Numbered from the stretch's first letter, positions 17,533 through 26,147 are shown. The stretch is DNA of 64,000 nt from Brucella pseudogrignonensis (GCF_002252525.1 NZ_NNRM01000001.1:1-64000), one strand, 5' to 3'. A program made the numbers and translations. The notes: generated by a model not told the origin, from the sequence alone.

Positions 17533-17877
17533 TCACCAAATACTGGTCAAATCACCTTTTCGATGAACTATTGAATGCGATTTGCAGCCTTTGCGATTGA
17601 AAAAGACCGCTCTATCGTCTTTTCCCGAGTAAACAATGACGTGATCCGCCTTTAAGACGGCGTCAGTGTCCGCTTTGCAAGACTTGCCGCCGCACCACAT
17701 CCGCGAGTACGCTTGAACGAAGTCTAGAACATCGCGATTGTTATCGCCCTCCCATTCTTCCGTGTATCCCAATTGCATCATGTTGTCCGAAACTTGGCTC
17801 ATAGTTCTACAAGCCGCATTCGCATAGCTTGAGAAGGCCGTCATTGTAATGGCCATCGATATCAATAGTTTCTTCAT
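17533..17877 (-). CDS. Small secreted cysteine-containing protein, function unknown
   Basis: 114 residues. The first 22 residues (MKKLLISMAITMTAFSSYAN) form a typical signal peptide, cleaved near ANA-AC. The mature protein has five Cys, including the C-G-G-K-S-C motif in MWCGGKSCKAD and a Cys near the C-terminus (RKGCKSH). GGGGGCAAC just upstream of the ATG serves as a ribosome binding site. No family recognised. Together with the two plus-strand neighbours it makes a small cluster of secreted cysteine-rich proteins. Confidence 0.72.
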   Translation of the reverse strand: MKKLLISMAITMTAFSSYANAACRTMSQVSDNMMQLGYTEEWEGDNNRDVLDFVQAYSRMWCGGKSCKADTDAVLKADHVIVYSGKDDRAVFFNRKGCKSHSIVHRKGDLTSIW

Positions 17878-18187
17878 GTTGCCCCCTTGTTAGTTCATTT
17901 CCACTTGCTAGACCAGGTGCGCAAACAGCTTTAGCGGCGCTGTACTGAATGGAAAAGCTGGGGAACAGCGTTATCCGGGTAGTTTTAAGCAATGAATGGT
18001 TACGGCACGCCTAGGCACTCGAAATGCCCCAACCCGATGTAACCAGCGGAAGGCGGTGGCCGACAGTTTTCCATTACCTGAGACTACGGTTAATGGCCCT
18101 TTTGCGACGTAGAATTGTACAGCCGATGAACCTCTGACCAAAGTTGGCGCAGTGTAAATCGACCGCACATGTCGTACGCCCTCTATA

Positions 18188-18832
18188 TTAAACCGTTTCA
18201 CTCGAACTATTAACTATTGCGCGAACGGCACGGGCTGAAATCTTATATTTCTTAGCAATTTCTGATATGGAAGTCTTTCTCATAAACACGCTTTTTATTT
18301 CCTTTCGCTCGTTGCTTTTCACTTTTCGCGGCCGTCCTAAATGCTTTCCTTTCAATCGTGCTGCTTCCATCCCAGCCCTGGTTCGTTCGCTAATAAGAGA
18401 ACGTTCAAATTCAGCTAACGCGGCCATAATATGAAATATTAGCCGTCCACCAGAAGATGTCGTATCGATACTCTCCGTCAACGACTGAAATTCGACACCT
18501 TGCATTCCAAGATTATTCACAAGTTCAACGAGATTAACGAGAGACCTACCGAGTCGGTCAAGTCGCCAAACCACCAACGTATCTCCATCGGAAAGGTGAT
18601 CCAGTGCTCCCTGAAGCCCCGGTCGATTAGATACTTTCCCGGAAACGCCTTGATCTGTGTATATTTTGCTACATCCTGCTAAACGAAGGGCATTTAGCTG
18701 CAAATCAAGGTTTTGATCGTCTGTAGAAACCCTCGCATAACCAATCCGAGCTGCTTCTTTTTTTGCTTTTACTAGATCTACGTTCTTCTTTTCTGTCCGT
18801 GGGCGCATAGTAAATATTCTGAGCTTCGCCAT
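18188..18832 (-). CDS. Serine recombinase of the resolvase/invertase family
   Basis: 214 residues with an N-terminal extension of about 28 residues before the catalytic domain. The domain starts ARIGYARVSTDDQNLDLQ, with the nucleophile at Ser36, and continues with YTDQGVSGKVSNRPG, LVVWRLDRLGRS and the long helix segment around LAEFERSLISERTRAG. The C-terminal 45 residues carry a helix-turn-helix (SISEIAKKYKISARAVRAIV). Size and plan match Tn3-type resolvases and Hin/Pin invertases. There is no transposase beside it, so it may be a free invertase or a transposon remnant. The start is uncertain because no good ribosome binding site precedes any candidate; an ATG at residue 9 is an alternative. 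Confidence 0.88.
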   Translation of the reverse strand: MAKLRIFTMRPRTEKKNVDLVKAKKEAARIGYARVSTDDQNLDLQLNALRLAGCSKIYTDQGVSGKVSNRPGLQGALDHLSDGDTLVVWRLDRLGRSLVNLVELVNNLGMQGVEFQSLTESIDTTSSGGRLIFHIMAALAEFERSLISERTRAGMEAARLKGKHLGRPRKVKSNERKEIKSVFMRKTSISEIAKKYKISARAVRAIVNSSSETV

Positions 18833-18836
18833 TTAT

Positions 18837-18895
18837 CTTAACGCCATTCTTGTTCTCGCGAACCCCCCTTGGCGTTGACATAAAGGGAACCCTTT
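18837..18895. promoter_or_regulatory. Divergent intergenic region with two inverted repeats
   Basis: Between the recombinase and the ClpP-like gene, CTTAACGCCAT (18837-18847) and TTGGCGTTGAC (18869-18879) form an imperfect inverted repeat (9 of 11). AAAGGG-AA-CCCTTT (18882-18895) is a second, perfect one. A TTGACA at 18875-18880 could be a -35 box for the plus-strand gene. The repeats could be recombinase binding subsites or an operator; which is not known. Confidence 0.4.
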
Positions 18896-18924
18896 TGGCA
18901 TGACGTTAACAGTGAGGAGGGGTC

Positions 18925-19992
18925 ATGATTCAGGTAATTTTCTATTTGTTGCTTCTGCCAATATTGTGCATGTCTGGAGGGAGCCAATCTATTGCGGCTG
19001 AAATTACCGTTGATGAGTGCGTGGGTGATTGCCCTGTCTATTCCGGGTTCGTAGTGATAAAGGGTGATATTGTTCAAGGAGATCTTGCCCTCATCAAGGC
19101 ATTATACGCGACAAAGCCGAAATCAATTCGCGGAAGATATGCGACTTTGCTGGATTCCAGCGGCGGCAACCTGTATGAATCCATCAAGATTGCAAAATGG
19201 GCACGCCAGCACGCTCCGTATGTGGCGGTTGGGAAAGAGCAAGTTTGCATGAGTTCATGCGTCCTGATTTTGGCTGCGGGTCGATACAAATATCCTGACG
19301 GTAAGATTGGAATTCATCGTCCTTACCTCACCGAGCAAACTACGCTTCCGCTCCAGCAGATCATGGATACCGTATTGAATGCGACCCGGGAATTTCTCGC
19401 TTCGACTAACATCCCGCAGGCCTTGGCAGATGATATGTTCACTATACCTCCTGAGGATATACAAATCCTCAGCAAAGCCGATCTGAGCAAGTATCGTCTC
19501 GACCAGACAGATATGGTCGCCAACGAAGAGGATAGTTTGAGGGACGCTGAGAGACTGGGGATATCTCGCTCCGAGTATATCAGGCGTACAAACAAGCTTA
19601 AGAAATCGGGAGCTATTCAAGCCTGTCAGGGCATCAAGGATCACTTGGAGCAACATGACTGCTCACTTCGCGCGCTTTTTGATTTCGGCCTTCTCATTTC
19701 GTTCGACAAACCATCCGTTCCAAAATCTCAAGACTTTTCTAATAGTCAATATGAGGATCACTGCACCGGGAAGCTATATGGAATTGATCAAGACCCACCT
19801 CCGTGCTCGAAGGAAGATATATGGGCGATGACTGTGAACGACTTCTTCGCGGATCACCCGGAAATCGAGCGATCAAGCGAATTCTTCAATAGTTTGAATG
19901 CAGAGATAAAAAGACTGCAATCGTTAGAAGAAGACAACACTAATCCTCGAATTCTTTATATGGCTTATCAGAATGTGACCCGAAAGCATTGA
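18925..19992 (+). CDS. Secreted ClpP/crotonase-fold protein (COG3904-like)
   Basis: 355 residues with an N-terminal signal or anchor (1-25, ending SIAAE). Residues about 40-150 resemble the ClpP-like fold: LLDSSGGNLYESIKIAKWAR provides the oxyanion-loop-like segment, VCMSSCVLILAAG contains the likely nucleophile (Ser110 or Ser111) and IGIHRPY a candidate His131. This is the layout of periplasmic predicted proteins grouped as COG3904. The C-terminal 200 residues have several Cys and are not recognised. It may be an envelope protease, but proteolysis is an inference. GAGGAGGGGTC ahead of the ATG is a strong ribosome binding site. Divergent from the recombinase gene. Confidence 0.75.
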   Translation: MIQVIFYLLLLPILCMSGGSQSIAAEITVDECVGDCPVYSGFVVIKGDIVQGDLALIKALYATKPKSIRGRYATLLDSSGGNLYESIKIAKWARQHAPYVAVGKEQVCMSSCVLILAAGRYKYPDGKIGIHRPYLTEQTTLPLQQIMDTVLNATREFLASTNIPQALADDMFTIPPEDIQILSKADLSKYRLDQTDMVANEEDSLRDAERLGISRSEYIRRTNKLKKSGAIQACQGIKDHLEQHDCSLRALFDFGLLISFDKPSVPKSQDFSNSQYEDHCTGKLYGIDQDPPPCSKEDIWAMTVNDFFADHPEIERSSEFFNSLNAEIKRLQSLEEDNTNPRILYMAYQNVTRKH

Positions 19993-20427
19993 GCTGGGTA
20001 CGGTTTGAACATTGGGGGGAGAAAGAAGCAATAATATTGCTAGTGTGACGATTATCGTGAGGGCCATGGCCAGCTTCGGTTCGGGCATGGTCTGCAAAAA
20101 CGCGCGACGGGAATATTATGTCCTCTACTAACAGGGAGGTAAGGCAGTTGCCATCAACCCAGATCGCGATAGTAGCAAGTGGAAGGTGCTCTCAAAGTTT
20201 TTGATCACAACCAGCTTATTATCGTTGTTTATGTCGGCCAACCTAGGATGGCGGGAGCCGTTCACCTCCGCCCGTATCGAAAAGTCGAAACCTTTAGCAA
20301 CTGAGAGCCGATACAAACGGATAGTTGCCAATCCTGAACCGCGAAGAAACGCGTGCTAGATCATTCAAGCCCAGCTCTTTTCAGCCAACGTCCGTGCCCA
20401 TTTCAAGCCAGCAATTGGAACGAAATT
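19993..20427. other. Gene-poor stretch before the IS630 remnant
   Basis: About 430 bp. Short open frames on both strands near 20130-20360 have no recognisable family and no good ribosome binding site. Nothing else stands out. Confidence 0.45.
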
Positions 20428-21245
20428 TTACTCACAATCCAACATTAGTCTTTTTCCTGGGTTGAAGTCTGGACTGTATGGAGGAAGGTAAAGCAACCGG
20501 CATCCGGCGTCTTCGATTGCGTGACGCACTCCTTCCGCTTTGTGTGCAGGCAGATTATCCATGATGACGATGTCGCCCGGCACCAAGGTTGGAATGAGAA
20601 CCTGCTGGACATAGGCCTAGAATGCTACCCCGTTCATCGCGCCGTCCAAAACCATGGGTGCGGTCATTCCAGATAGCCTGAGGGCTCCGGTAAACGTCGT
20701 CGTCTTCCAATGGCCGTGCGGGACCGGTGAGCGGCATCTATCTCCGCAAGGGGCCCGTCCACGAAGCCGAGACATCTTCGTGTTCAGGCCGGTTTCATCG
20801 ATGAAGACGAGCCGCGCCGGATCGAGATCGAGTTGGTCGTCGAACCAATCCTGACGACGTTTCAGCAGGTCAGGACGCTCCTGCTCCAGTGCATGCGCGG
20901 TCTTTTTTTGAAAGTCCAGCCGCGCTTTCGCAGCCAGACGTCAAGCGCGCTGCGGCCGATCGATACGGCTCTGTCCTCGCGCAATCGCAGAACCATCTCG
21001 TTGAGCGTTATATCCTTTTTCTCTTCGATTATGCGGATGATGAAGTCCTCGTGAGCGTCGAGGCGTGAACCACCGCGTCGGCCCTGCTTGGCAGGCGTCA
21101 ACTGGCCGGCCCGTGCGCTGGCAATCCAGGCGATGGCCGTTGAAATGCCAATTCCAAATCTGGCTGCCGCCGATCTCGCCGACATGCCATCGCGTGACGC
21201 AGCCAGAACGCGGCTACGCAAATCATCACTGAAAGCTCGGGTCAT
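20428..21245 (-). pseudogene. IS630-family transposase, frameshift plus stop plus lost 3' end
   Basis: Reading the minus strand, the first part from MTRAFSDDLRSRVL is the helix-turn-helix region. At about 20910 the frame changes -1 at a run of seven A's followed by G, a classic slippery site, so the shift may be programmed. The catalytic domain then follows: WFDDQLDLDPARLVFIDETG and [20 protein letters not shown] give the two Asp residues. An in-frame TAG interrupts it (AMNGVAF-stop-AYVQQVL, near 20620). The C-terminus deviates right after [11 protein letters not shown], so the third catalytic acidic residue is missing. The element is dead whatever the status of the frameshift. Confidence 0.85.
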
Positions 21246-21426
21246 ATTGCCTCCGACCAAATCACCAGTCGAAGCGATAGAATCAGAATTCGGCAGCCAG
21301 GGGAATCCTCAAACGCGATTCCGCGTTCAATGGACGTGCTCTAGATACGTCGTTCACAGAATAACCATTGTGAATGCTTCGACGGGAATTCGATCCCGCC
21401 GAGAATTTCATTATTTTGACAATGGA

Positions 21427-22464
21427 TTAGGTATAAAATCGCACCATCGACTCCCGTGGCAGCACCTTGATTTTCGACCCATTTCCTGCGGCTCCAAATC
21501 GTTCGAACCGCTCCACGCAGACAGCTTCCATACGGCTGATACCGGGCTTGAACATACTGCGAATATCAAAAGAGCTCGGATTGGTCTTCAAATATTCTCG
21601 AGCCGATCCCGTCAGAGCCATTCGCAGATCGGTATCAATATTGATCTTGCGAACCCCCATTCGAATGGCACTCTCGACTTCCTCGAGCGGCACTCCAAAA
21701 GTTTTCGGCATGTGCCCGCCGCTACCGTTAATAAGATCCTGTAGATCTTCGGGTACAGTTGAGGCGCCATGCATTACGAGGTGAGTATAAGGGAGGAGCT
21801 GGTAGATAGCAGAGATGACATTCATAGCGAGAATATCACCCGTCGGTTTGCGGGAAAACTTGTAGGCTCCGTGTGACGTGCCGATTGCCACCGCTAGTGC
21901 ATCAACACCGGTTGCTGCAACAAAATCCGCGGCCTGTTGTGGATTGGTGAGTAATGCCTCGCGGTTGAGAGTCCCGACGAGGCCGTGACCGTCTTCTTGC
22001 TCGCCGCCGCCGGTTTCGAGTGAGCCGAGAACTCCAATTTCGCCCTCGACGGACACACCGCGGGCGTGCGCGTATGCTACCGTCCTGGCGGTGACGTCGA
22101 CGTTGTAGCTGTAGCTTGCCGGTGTCTTGCCATCGCCCTCCAACGATCCATCCATCATCACGCTGGTAAAACCTAGCGCGATAGCGCTTTCGCAGACTTC
22201 CGGTGTTGAGCCGTGATCCTGATGAAAGCAGACCGGTATGTTGGGAAAGCGTTGCGCCGCAGCTTTGACAAGGCCGCTCAACAGGATGTCATCAGCATAT
22301 TTCCGCGCGCTCTGGCTCGCTTGGACGATGACCGGGCTGTCCGTGCGTTCCGCAGCATTGAGCACCGCAAGAAGCGTTTCCAGATTGGTAATATTGAAGG
22401 CGGGTACGCCATAGCCGCGTTCGGCAGCGTGGTCAAGAATTTGACGCATGGTTGCGAGTGTCAT
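21427..22464 (-). CDS. fba: Class II fructose-bisphosphate aldolase (Calvin-cycle subtype)
   Basis: 345 residues, the usual length. It condenses dihydroxyacetone phosphate with glyceraldehyde 3-phosphate to fructose 1,6-bisphosphate, or the reverse, using zinc. Signature regions are VCFHQDHGSTPEVCESAI (zinc His), GFTSVMMDGS, VEGEIGVLGSLETGGGE (metal Glu), YTHLVMHGAS (zinc His) and RKINIDTDLRMA. The ATG at 22464 is chosen because GGAGGATATTC precedes it; the frame is open 14 codons further. It is the last gene of a minus-strand set with otnC and otnK, which make dihydroxyacetone phosphate, so it probably channels that triose phosphate into hexose phosphate together with the fbp, tal and tkt genes across the regulator. 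Confidence 0.93.
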   Translation of the reverse strand: MTLATMRQILDHAAERGYGVPAFNITNLETLLAVLNAAERTDSPVIVQASQSARKYADDILLSGLVKAAAQRFPNIPVCFHQDHGSTPEVCESAIALGFTSVMMDGSLEGDGKTPASYSYNVDVTARTVAYAHARGVSVEGEIGVLGSLETGGGEQEDGHGLVGTLNREALLTNPQQAADFVAATGVDALAVAIGTSHGAYKFSRKPTGDILAMNVISAIYQLLPYTHLVMHGASTVPEDLQDLINGSGGHMPKTFGVPLEEVESAIRMGVRKINIDTDLRMALTGSAREYLKTNPSSFDIRSMFKPGISRMEAVCVERFERFGAAGNGSKIKVLPRESMVRFYT

Positions 22465-22530
22465 GAATATCCTCCCATAATAGTAATAATAAGACCGTAG
22501 ACCCAAATGCGACCCTGTTCTTGGGCAACT

Positions 22531-23169
22531 TCAGTTGGGAAAGGACCTGTTGATCTCGGCAATTTCCTCGGCGCGCAGCGGCGAGGTCTTTCTGTCTCCA
22601 AGGATGAAGAAGAGCTTTGCGGTCTCCTCAAGTTCCTCGTAGGCGTAAACTGCTTCTTCCAGACTTGACCCGGAGACGATCGGCCCGTGATTGGCAAGCA
22701 GCATCGACCGGTGATCTCGCGATACTTTCTTCACTTCGTTTGCCAAGGCTCGGTCGCCCGGCCGGAAATAGCGTACAAGTGGCAGACGTCCGACGCGCAT
22801 CACATGATAAGCGGTGAGTGGCGGCAAGACATTGTCCGTCTGTTCATGGCAAAGGCAGGAAACAGCAACAGAATAGGTCGAATGCAGATGTACTACTGCC
22901 CGCGCAGCTAGCCGTTCTTCATAGACGGCCAGGTGGAAGAAATATTCCTTCGACGGTTGGTCGCCGCTGATCAGTTTTCCGTCGGGCGTGAGTTTGGAGA
23001 TGCGATCCTCTTCCAGGAAGCCGAGACTTGAATTTGTTGGCGTGACGAGGACGCAGCCATCGTCGAGTTTGACCGAAAGATTTCCCGCGCTGCCGTGGGC
23101 AAGTTGGCGTGTATAGAGAAGCCCGCCCATGCGAACGAGCTTTCTGCGCAGTTCCGATTCGTCGCTCAT
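22531..23169 (-). CDS. otnC: Class II aldolase/adducin family decarboxylase, OtnC-like
   Basis: 212 residues of the class II aldolase/adducin fold. The zinc ligands can be seen as HLH in RAVVHLHSTYSVAVS and a His in LLANHGPIVSG; GSAGNLSVKLDDG and the catalytic Glu in QPSKEYFFHL are typical. In the four-carbon sugar acid pathways OtnC decarboxylates 3-oxo-tetronate 4-phosphate to dihydroxyacetone phosphate. The assignment rests on fold plus the overlap (four bases, ATGA) with the otnK gene upstream, the classical pairing. Other class II aldolases such as fuculose-phosphate aldolase have the same fold, so the exact substrate is inferred. Confidence 0.88.
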   Translation of the reverse strand: MSDESELRRKLVRMGGLLYTRQLAHGSAGNLSVKLDDGCVLVTPTNSSLGFLEEDRISKLTPDGKLISGDQPSKEYFFHLAVYEERLAARAVVHLHSTYSVAVSCLCHEQTDNVLPPLTAYHVMRVGRLPLVRYFRPGDRALANEVKKVSRDHRSMLLANHGPIVSGSSLEEAVYAYEELEETAKLFFILGDRKTSPLRAEEIAEINRSFPN

Positions 23170-24443
23170 GGCCGAGCCCCCCCGGAAAGAGCTGAGAGTG
23201 CTTCCTCGAAGAAGTTCGGCCCGCCAAAATTGCCAGATTTTAGTGCCAACGCCAGATTCTTGCGGCGGCTGACAAGCACCGGGACACCGGGGCTGACCTC
23301 CGGCCCGATCGCCAGATCGCCGAGATCAAGGGCCTGTGCGACTGCGCCGGAGGTCTCCCCACCGGCTACGATAAGGCGAGTGACGCCGCTTTCCACCAAC
23401 TGACGCGCGACGGACGCGAAGAGACCTTCGAGCTGTTCGGAGACTTGATCCCGGCCATAACGAGCCTGCGCGGCGGCTACATCCTCGGGTCGGCTCGACG
23501 AATAAACCAGTGGCGCCTTGCCATGATTGGCTTGGATAAAGTCGACGAGGTCGCACGGCTTCGTCCGCCCTTTCATTACGTCGTCGACCGAGACGGTCAT
23601 GGCTGGATGATTACGGGTGTGAACGGCGACCTGGCCGCGGGTGGCCCCTGAGCAGCTCCCTGCAAGGATTGCCTCTGGACCGCTGACCCCTTTAAAGTTG
23701 CCGCGTCTGCCGACTGCGTGGCCCGTTGCGATAAAATTTGCGGCGAGCCCGAGCGCGATCCCTGAGCCGCCCGTCAGAAGAGGGGCGTCCGCACAGGCGC
23801 GGCCAATGATCACCAGATCCTCATCGTCGACGGCATCCACAATCACGAGCTTTTCACCGCCATCGGCGGCCGTCCGAAGAGCGTAGCATACAGCCTCGGC
23901 GCCCTGACGAAGAATAGCGGTCGGGACAAGTCCCACCTCGGACCGCGTCTGCTGCCGCAGCCATCGGCGGATATTCGCATCCGTCATGGGCGTCAGCGGA
24001 TGGTTCTGCATCCCAGATTCGCTCAGGAGCTTGTTATTAACAAAAAGATGCCCCTGATAAACTGTGCGGCCCATGGCTGGAAACGCAGGGCAGGCGACGA
24101 CACCTTTCACACCAAGTGCGTCGGCAAGTGCTTCGGCAACGGGGCCGATATTGCCTTCCGGAGTGGAGTCGAAGGTCGAACAATACTTGAAGACGAACTG
24201 GCGGCAGCCCTGTGCCTTGAGCCAGTGAAACGCTTCAAGAGACCGTTCGACAGCTTCCGTAACGAGAACTGAGCGCGTCTTCAGCGAAACCACGCCGGCC
24301 TCGATATCCGGCGACGCATCGCTGGCCGGCACCTCCATGAACTGTGACGTAGCAAGACCACCCTGTCCGGGAAGGCCCTTGGCGAGCGTGTTAGCAATGT
24401 CGCTCGCTCCGGTGAAATCGTCTGCAATAACGCCGAGCAGCAT
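23166..24443 (-). CDS. otnK: Four-carbon acid sugar kinase, OtnK (DUF1537) family
   Basis: 425 residues, normal for the family. The N-terminal domain starts MLLGVIADDFTGASDIANTL, the sugar-acid-binding motif, and goes on with KYCSTFDSTPEGNIGPV. The C-terminal nucleotide-binding domain contains LIVAGGETSGAVAQAL and GPEVSPGVPVL. OtnK phosphorylates 3-oxo-tetronate at O4 with ATP. Directly coupled to otnC downstream and three bases after the racemase-like gene, so it sits in one operon. A family relative, DtnK or LtnK type, would also be possible, but OtnC next door and an OtnI-like isomerase at 36.5 kb favour OtnK. Confidence 0.92.
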   Translation of the reverse strand: MLLGVIADDFTGASDIANTLAKGLPGQGGLATSQFMEVPASDASPDIEAGVVSLKTRSVLVTEAVERSLEAFHWLKAQGCRQFVFKYCSTFDSTPEGNIGPVAEALADALGVKGVVACPAFPAMGRTVYQGHLFVNNKLLSESGMQNHPLTPMTDANIRRWLRQQTRSEVGLVPTAILRQGAEAVCYALRTAADGGEKLVIVDAVDDEDLVIIGRACADAPLLTGGSGIALGLAANFIATGHAVGRRGNFKGVSGPEAILAGSCSGATRGQVAVHTRNHPAMTVSVDDVMKGRTKPCDLVDFIQANHGKAPLVYSSSRPEDVAAAQARYGRDQVSEQLEGLFASVARQLVESGVTRLIVAGGETSGAVAQALDLGDLAIGPEVSPGVPVLVSRRKNLALALKSGNFGGPNFFEEALSALSGGARP

Positions 24444-24446
24444 CGT

Positions 24447-25115
24447 TTACTCCGTGACTAGTGTTTTCATGCGCATGACCGCAGCGTCGGGTGCGGTAAG
24501 GATGGGCTTGTTCACCTTACGTCGCACCTCTTCTGCCGCCCGAGAGGTAGAGAAATGAGCCAGCATGATCGCGTCCCGATCGGCAAAGCGCGGTGCCATG
24601 TCCGCGACGAGGCGATTGTGCGCTGTCGCATCGCCGCGTCGCAGAAGATCGATTGCATCAGGAACGACAATGGTGTCCAGAGCGCTCGCCGCGCCAGTCT
24701 CTGCAACAAATTGCTTAAACTCTTCTTCCATGCTCGACACAGCCGGCGCGAAGGTTGCCAGCATGCCGATGCGGCTGCCGGATGCGATAGCCTCACGGAA
24801 CATGGCCTCGTTGGGCCGTAGGATTGGTAGGGGTAGTTCCTCGACCATGCGGTCGATCGCGGGCCCGAAAGCGGAGCATGTGATCAGAATGCCATTGGCC
24901 CCGATCCTTTGCGCGTAGCGGCCAAAGTCAACAAAGCGGTCGATCAGCTCTTCAGAGATCTCCGCTCCTTCTTTTGCGCGATCGGTCGTCAAGCCGTCGT
25001 CAAGTAAGTTGACGGCCTCTGCTTCCGGCCAATGCCTTGCCATGGCAGTTGCAATCGGCTCCATAGCGACCGGTGTTGCATGGAAAAGAACGATGCGTGG
25101 TGGAACTCTCGTCAT
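24447..25115 (-). CDS. Asp/Glu racemase superfamily protein lacking the second catalytic Cys
   Basis: 222 residues from MTRVPPR; the frame allows four more codons. The fold is that of Asp/Glu/hydantoin racemases: an N-terminal domain with RIVLFHATPVAMEPIATAM, the first catalytic cysteine in ILITCSAFGPAIDRM, and a second domain. Where two-base racemases carry a second Cys, this protein reads AIMLAHFSTSRAAEEV, so the second base is absent and ordinary racemisation is unlikely. Its place inside the otn operon suggests a sugar-acid role, for example handling of an upstream isomer, but no activity can be assigned. Confidence 0.75.
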   Translation of the reverse strand: MTRVPPRIVLFHATPVAMEPIATAMARHWPEAEAVNLLDDGLTTDRAKEGAEISEELIDRFVDFGRYAQRIGANGILITCSAFGPAIDRMVEELPLPILRPNEAMFREAIASGSRIGMLATFAPAVSSMEEEFKQFVAETGAASALDTIVVPDAIDLLRRGDATAHNRLVADMAPRFADRDAIMLAHFSTSRAAEEVRRKVNKPILTAPDAAVMRMKTLVTE

Positions 25116-25129
25116 GTTACACTCCAATC

Positions 25130-25834
25130 CTACGCCGCTACCTGATGCCGCGGCAGAAGGCCCGTCCGGGAGTAGATCGCGGCGGCCTTGCCATTGCTCA
25201 GATGATCCAAGAAGTCTTCAGCCGCTTCGGGACTGCAGGCTTCAGCGAAGATTGCGGCCGAGAAATCGGTATGCTTCTGATAGGGGTCTGGAAACGGCCC
25301 AACCACGTCAATACCGTCTATCGACATCAACTCACTGATCTGCTGCACGGCCAGGTCCGCCTCGCCAGCAATAACCTGGTCGGCGGTGAAGCCGGCATGG
25401 ATGATGGTGGCTTTCGCATTGACGGCTTCCGCAATACCGAGACGTTCCAGGACGTGTCTGAAATGGATGCCGCTGGCGCCCGTTTGCGAGTATGCAATGG
25501 ATCGTGCTGATAGCAGCGCCTGTTTGAATCGCTCTGGTGTCGATATGTCGGGCATGGCCATACCACTCCGGGTACCGAGACCAAAACTTGCCCGAGCAAT
25601 CGGCCGAACTGATCCGGCACGCAATATGCCGGCCTCGACGAGGTTCTCGATCGGTTCATCGATCGCGATCAGGACATCTCCTCGTTCTCCGTTGCGGACC
25701 CGATCGATCAGCACGCCAGTTGGATTCCAGTCAACCGCAACTTGTCTACTTTCGGTTTGCCATGCGGGCAGGAGCACTGTTTTCAGCGCCAACTCGACGG
25801 CGAGCGTACTCATGACCTTCAACTGATCCCTCAT
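25130..25834 (-). CDS. ModA-like periplasmic-binding-protein fold without a signal peptide
   Basis: 234 residues. The sequence has the plan of type II solute-binding proteins related to ModA: an N-terminal LKVMSTLAVELALKTVLLPAW, GERGDVLIAIDEPIENLVEAG, SIAYSQTGASGIHFRHVLERLG and VIAGEADLAVQQISEL. There is no signal peptide ahead of the fold: the first strand starts at residue 5. It is therefore probably cytoplasmic and may act as a sensor or a binding domain instead of a transport component; no permease or ATPase gene lies nearby. First gene of the minus-strand otn operon, divergent from the IclR regulator. Confidence 0.7.
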   Translation of the reverse strand: MRDQLKVMSTLAVELALKTVLLPAWQTESRQVAVDWNPTGVLIDRVRNGERGDVLIAIDEPIENLVEAGILRAGSVRPIARASFGLGTRSGMAMPDISTPERFKQALLSARSIAYSQTGASGIHFRHVLERLGIAEAVNAKATIIHAGFTADQVIAGEADLAVQQISELMSIDGIDVVGPFPDPYQKHTDFSAAIFAEACSPEAAEDFLDHLSNGKAAAIYSRTGLLPRHQVAA

Positions 25835-25942
25835 GTACTAACTCCTCCTGCTCGGAAGGCCGGGTGGTAGTTCTCTTCCCGGCATCATCCAGATCATTCC
25901 TTCTTCCTGAATTACAGATGTTGGCCATGACTGGGTCAATTC

Positions 25943-25969
25943 TGAAAAATCTGATTTCATCAGGTGAAA
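25943..25969. promoter_or_regulatory. Candidate IclR-type operator between the divergent otn and IclR genes
   Basis: TGAAA (25943-25947), TTTCA (25955-25959) and TGAAA (25965-25969) alternate in orientation, giving the palindromic units TGAAAAATCTGATTTCA and TTTCATCAGGTGAAA. IclR-family sites are often of this GAAA/TTTC form. It lies between the start of the binding-protein gene and the regulator. Confidence 0.45.
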
Positions 25970-26147
25970 ATGCGGTAGGATAAGTTGTTCAGTTTTCTCA
26001 TCGATCAGGCGAAGAAGCGGGGCGTCTGGCTCCCGTATGCGAGAGTGCGCTCGAATTTGACATTATGAAATTAGCCTCTCCGCCATGTTGACGCTGGGCC
26101 ACGAAACTACATACTCTCTGGCATGGAACTTATGCTGGAGGAGCATA

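Noticed and set aside
17971-18201. 76-codon minus-strand open frame overlapping the recombinase 3' end
   Set aside because: No ribosome binding site, no recognisable family, and it overlaps a real gene.
21380-21401. Hairpin CGACGGGA/TCCCGCCG downstream of fba as an intrinsic terminator
   Set aside because: The stem has a mismatch or wobble and no T-run on the side needed; too weak to list as a feature.
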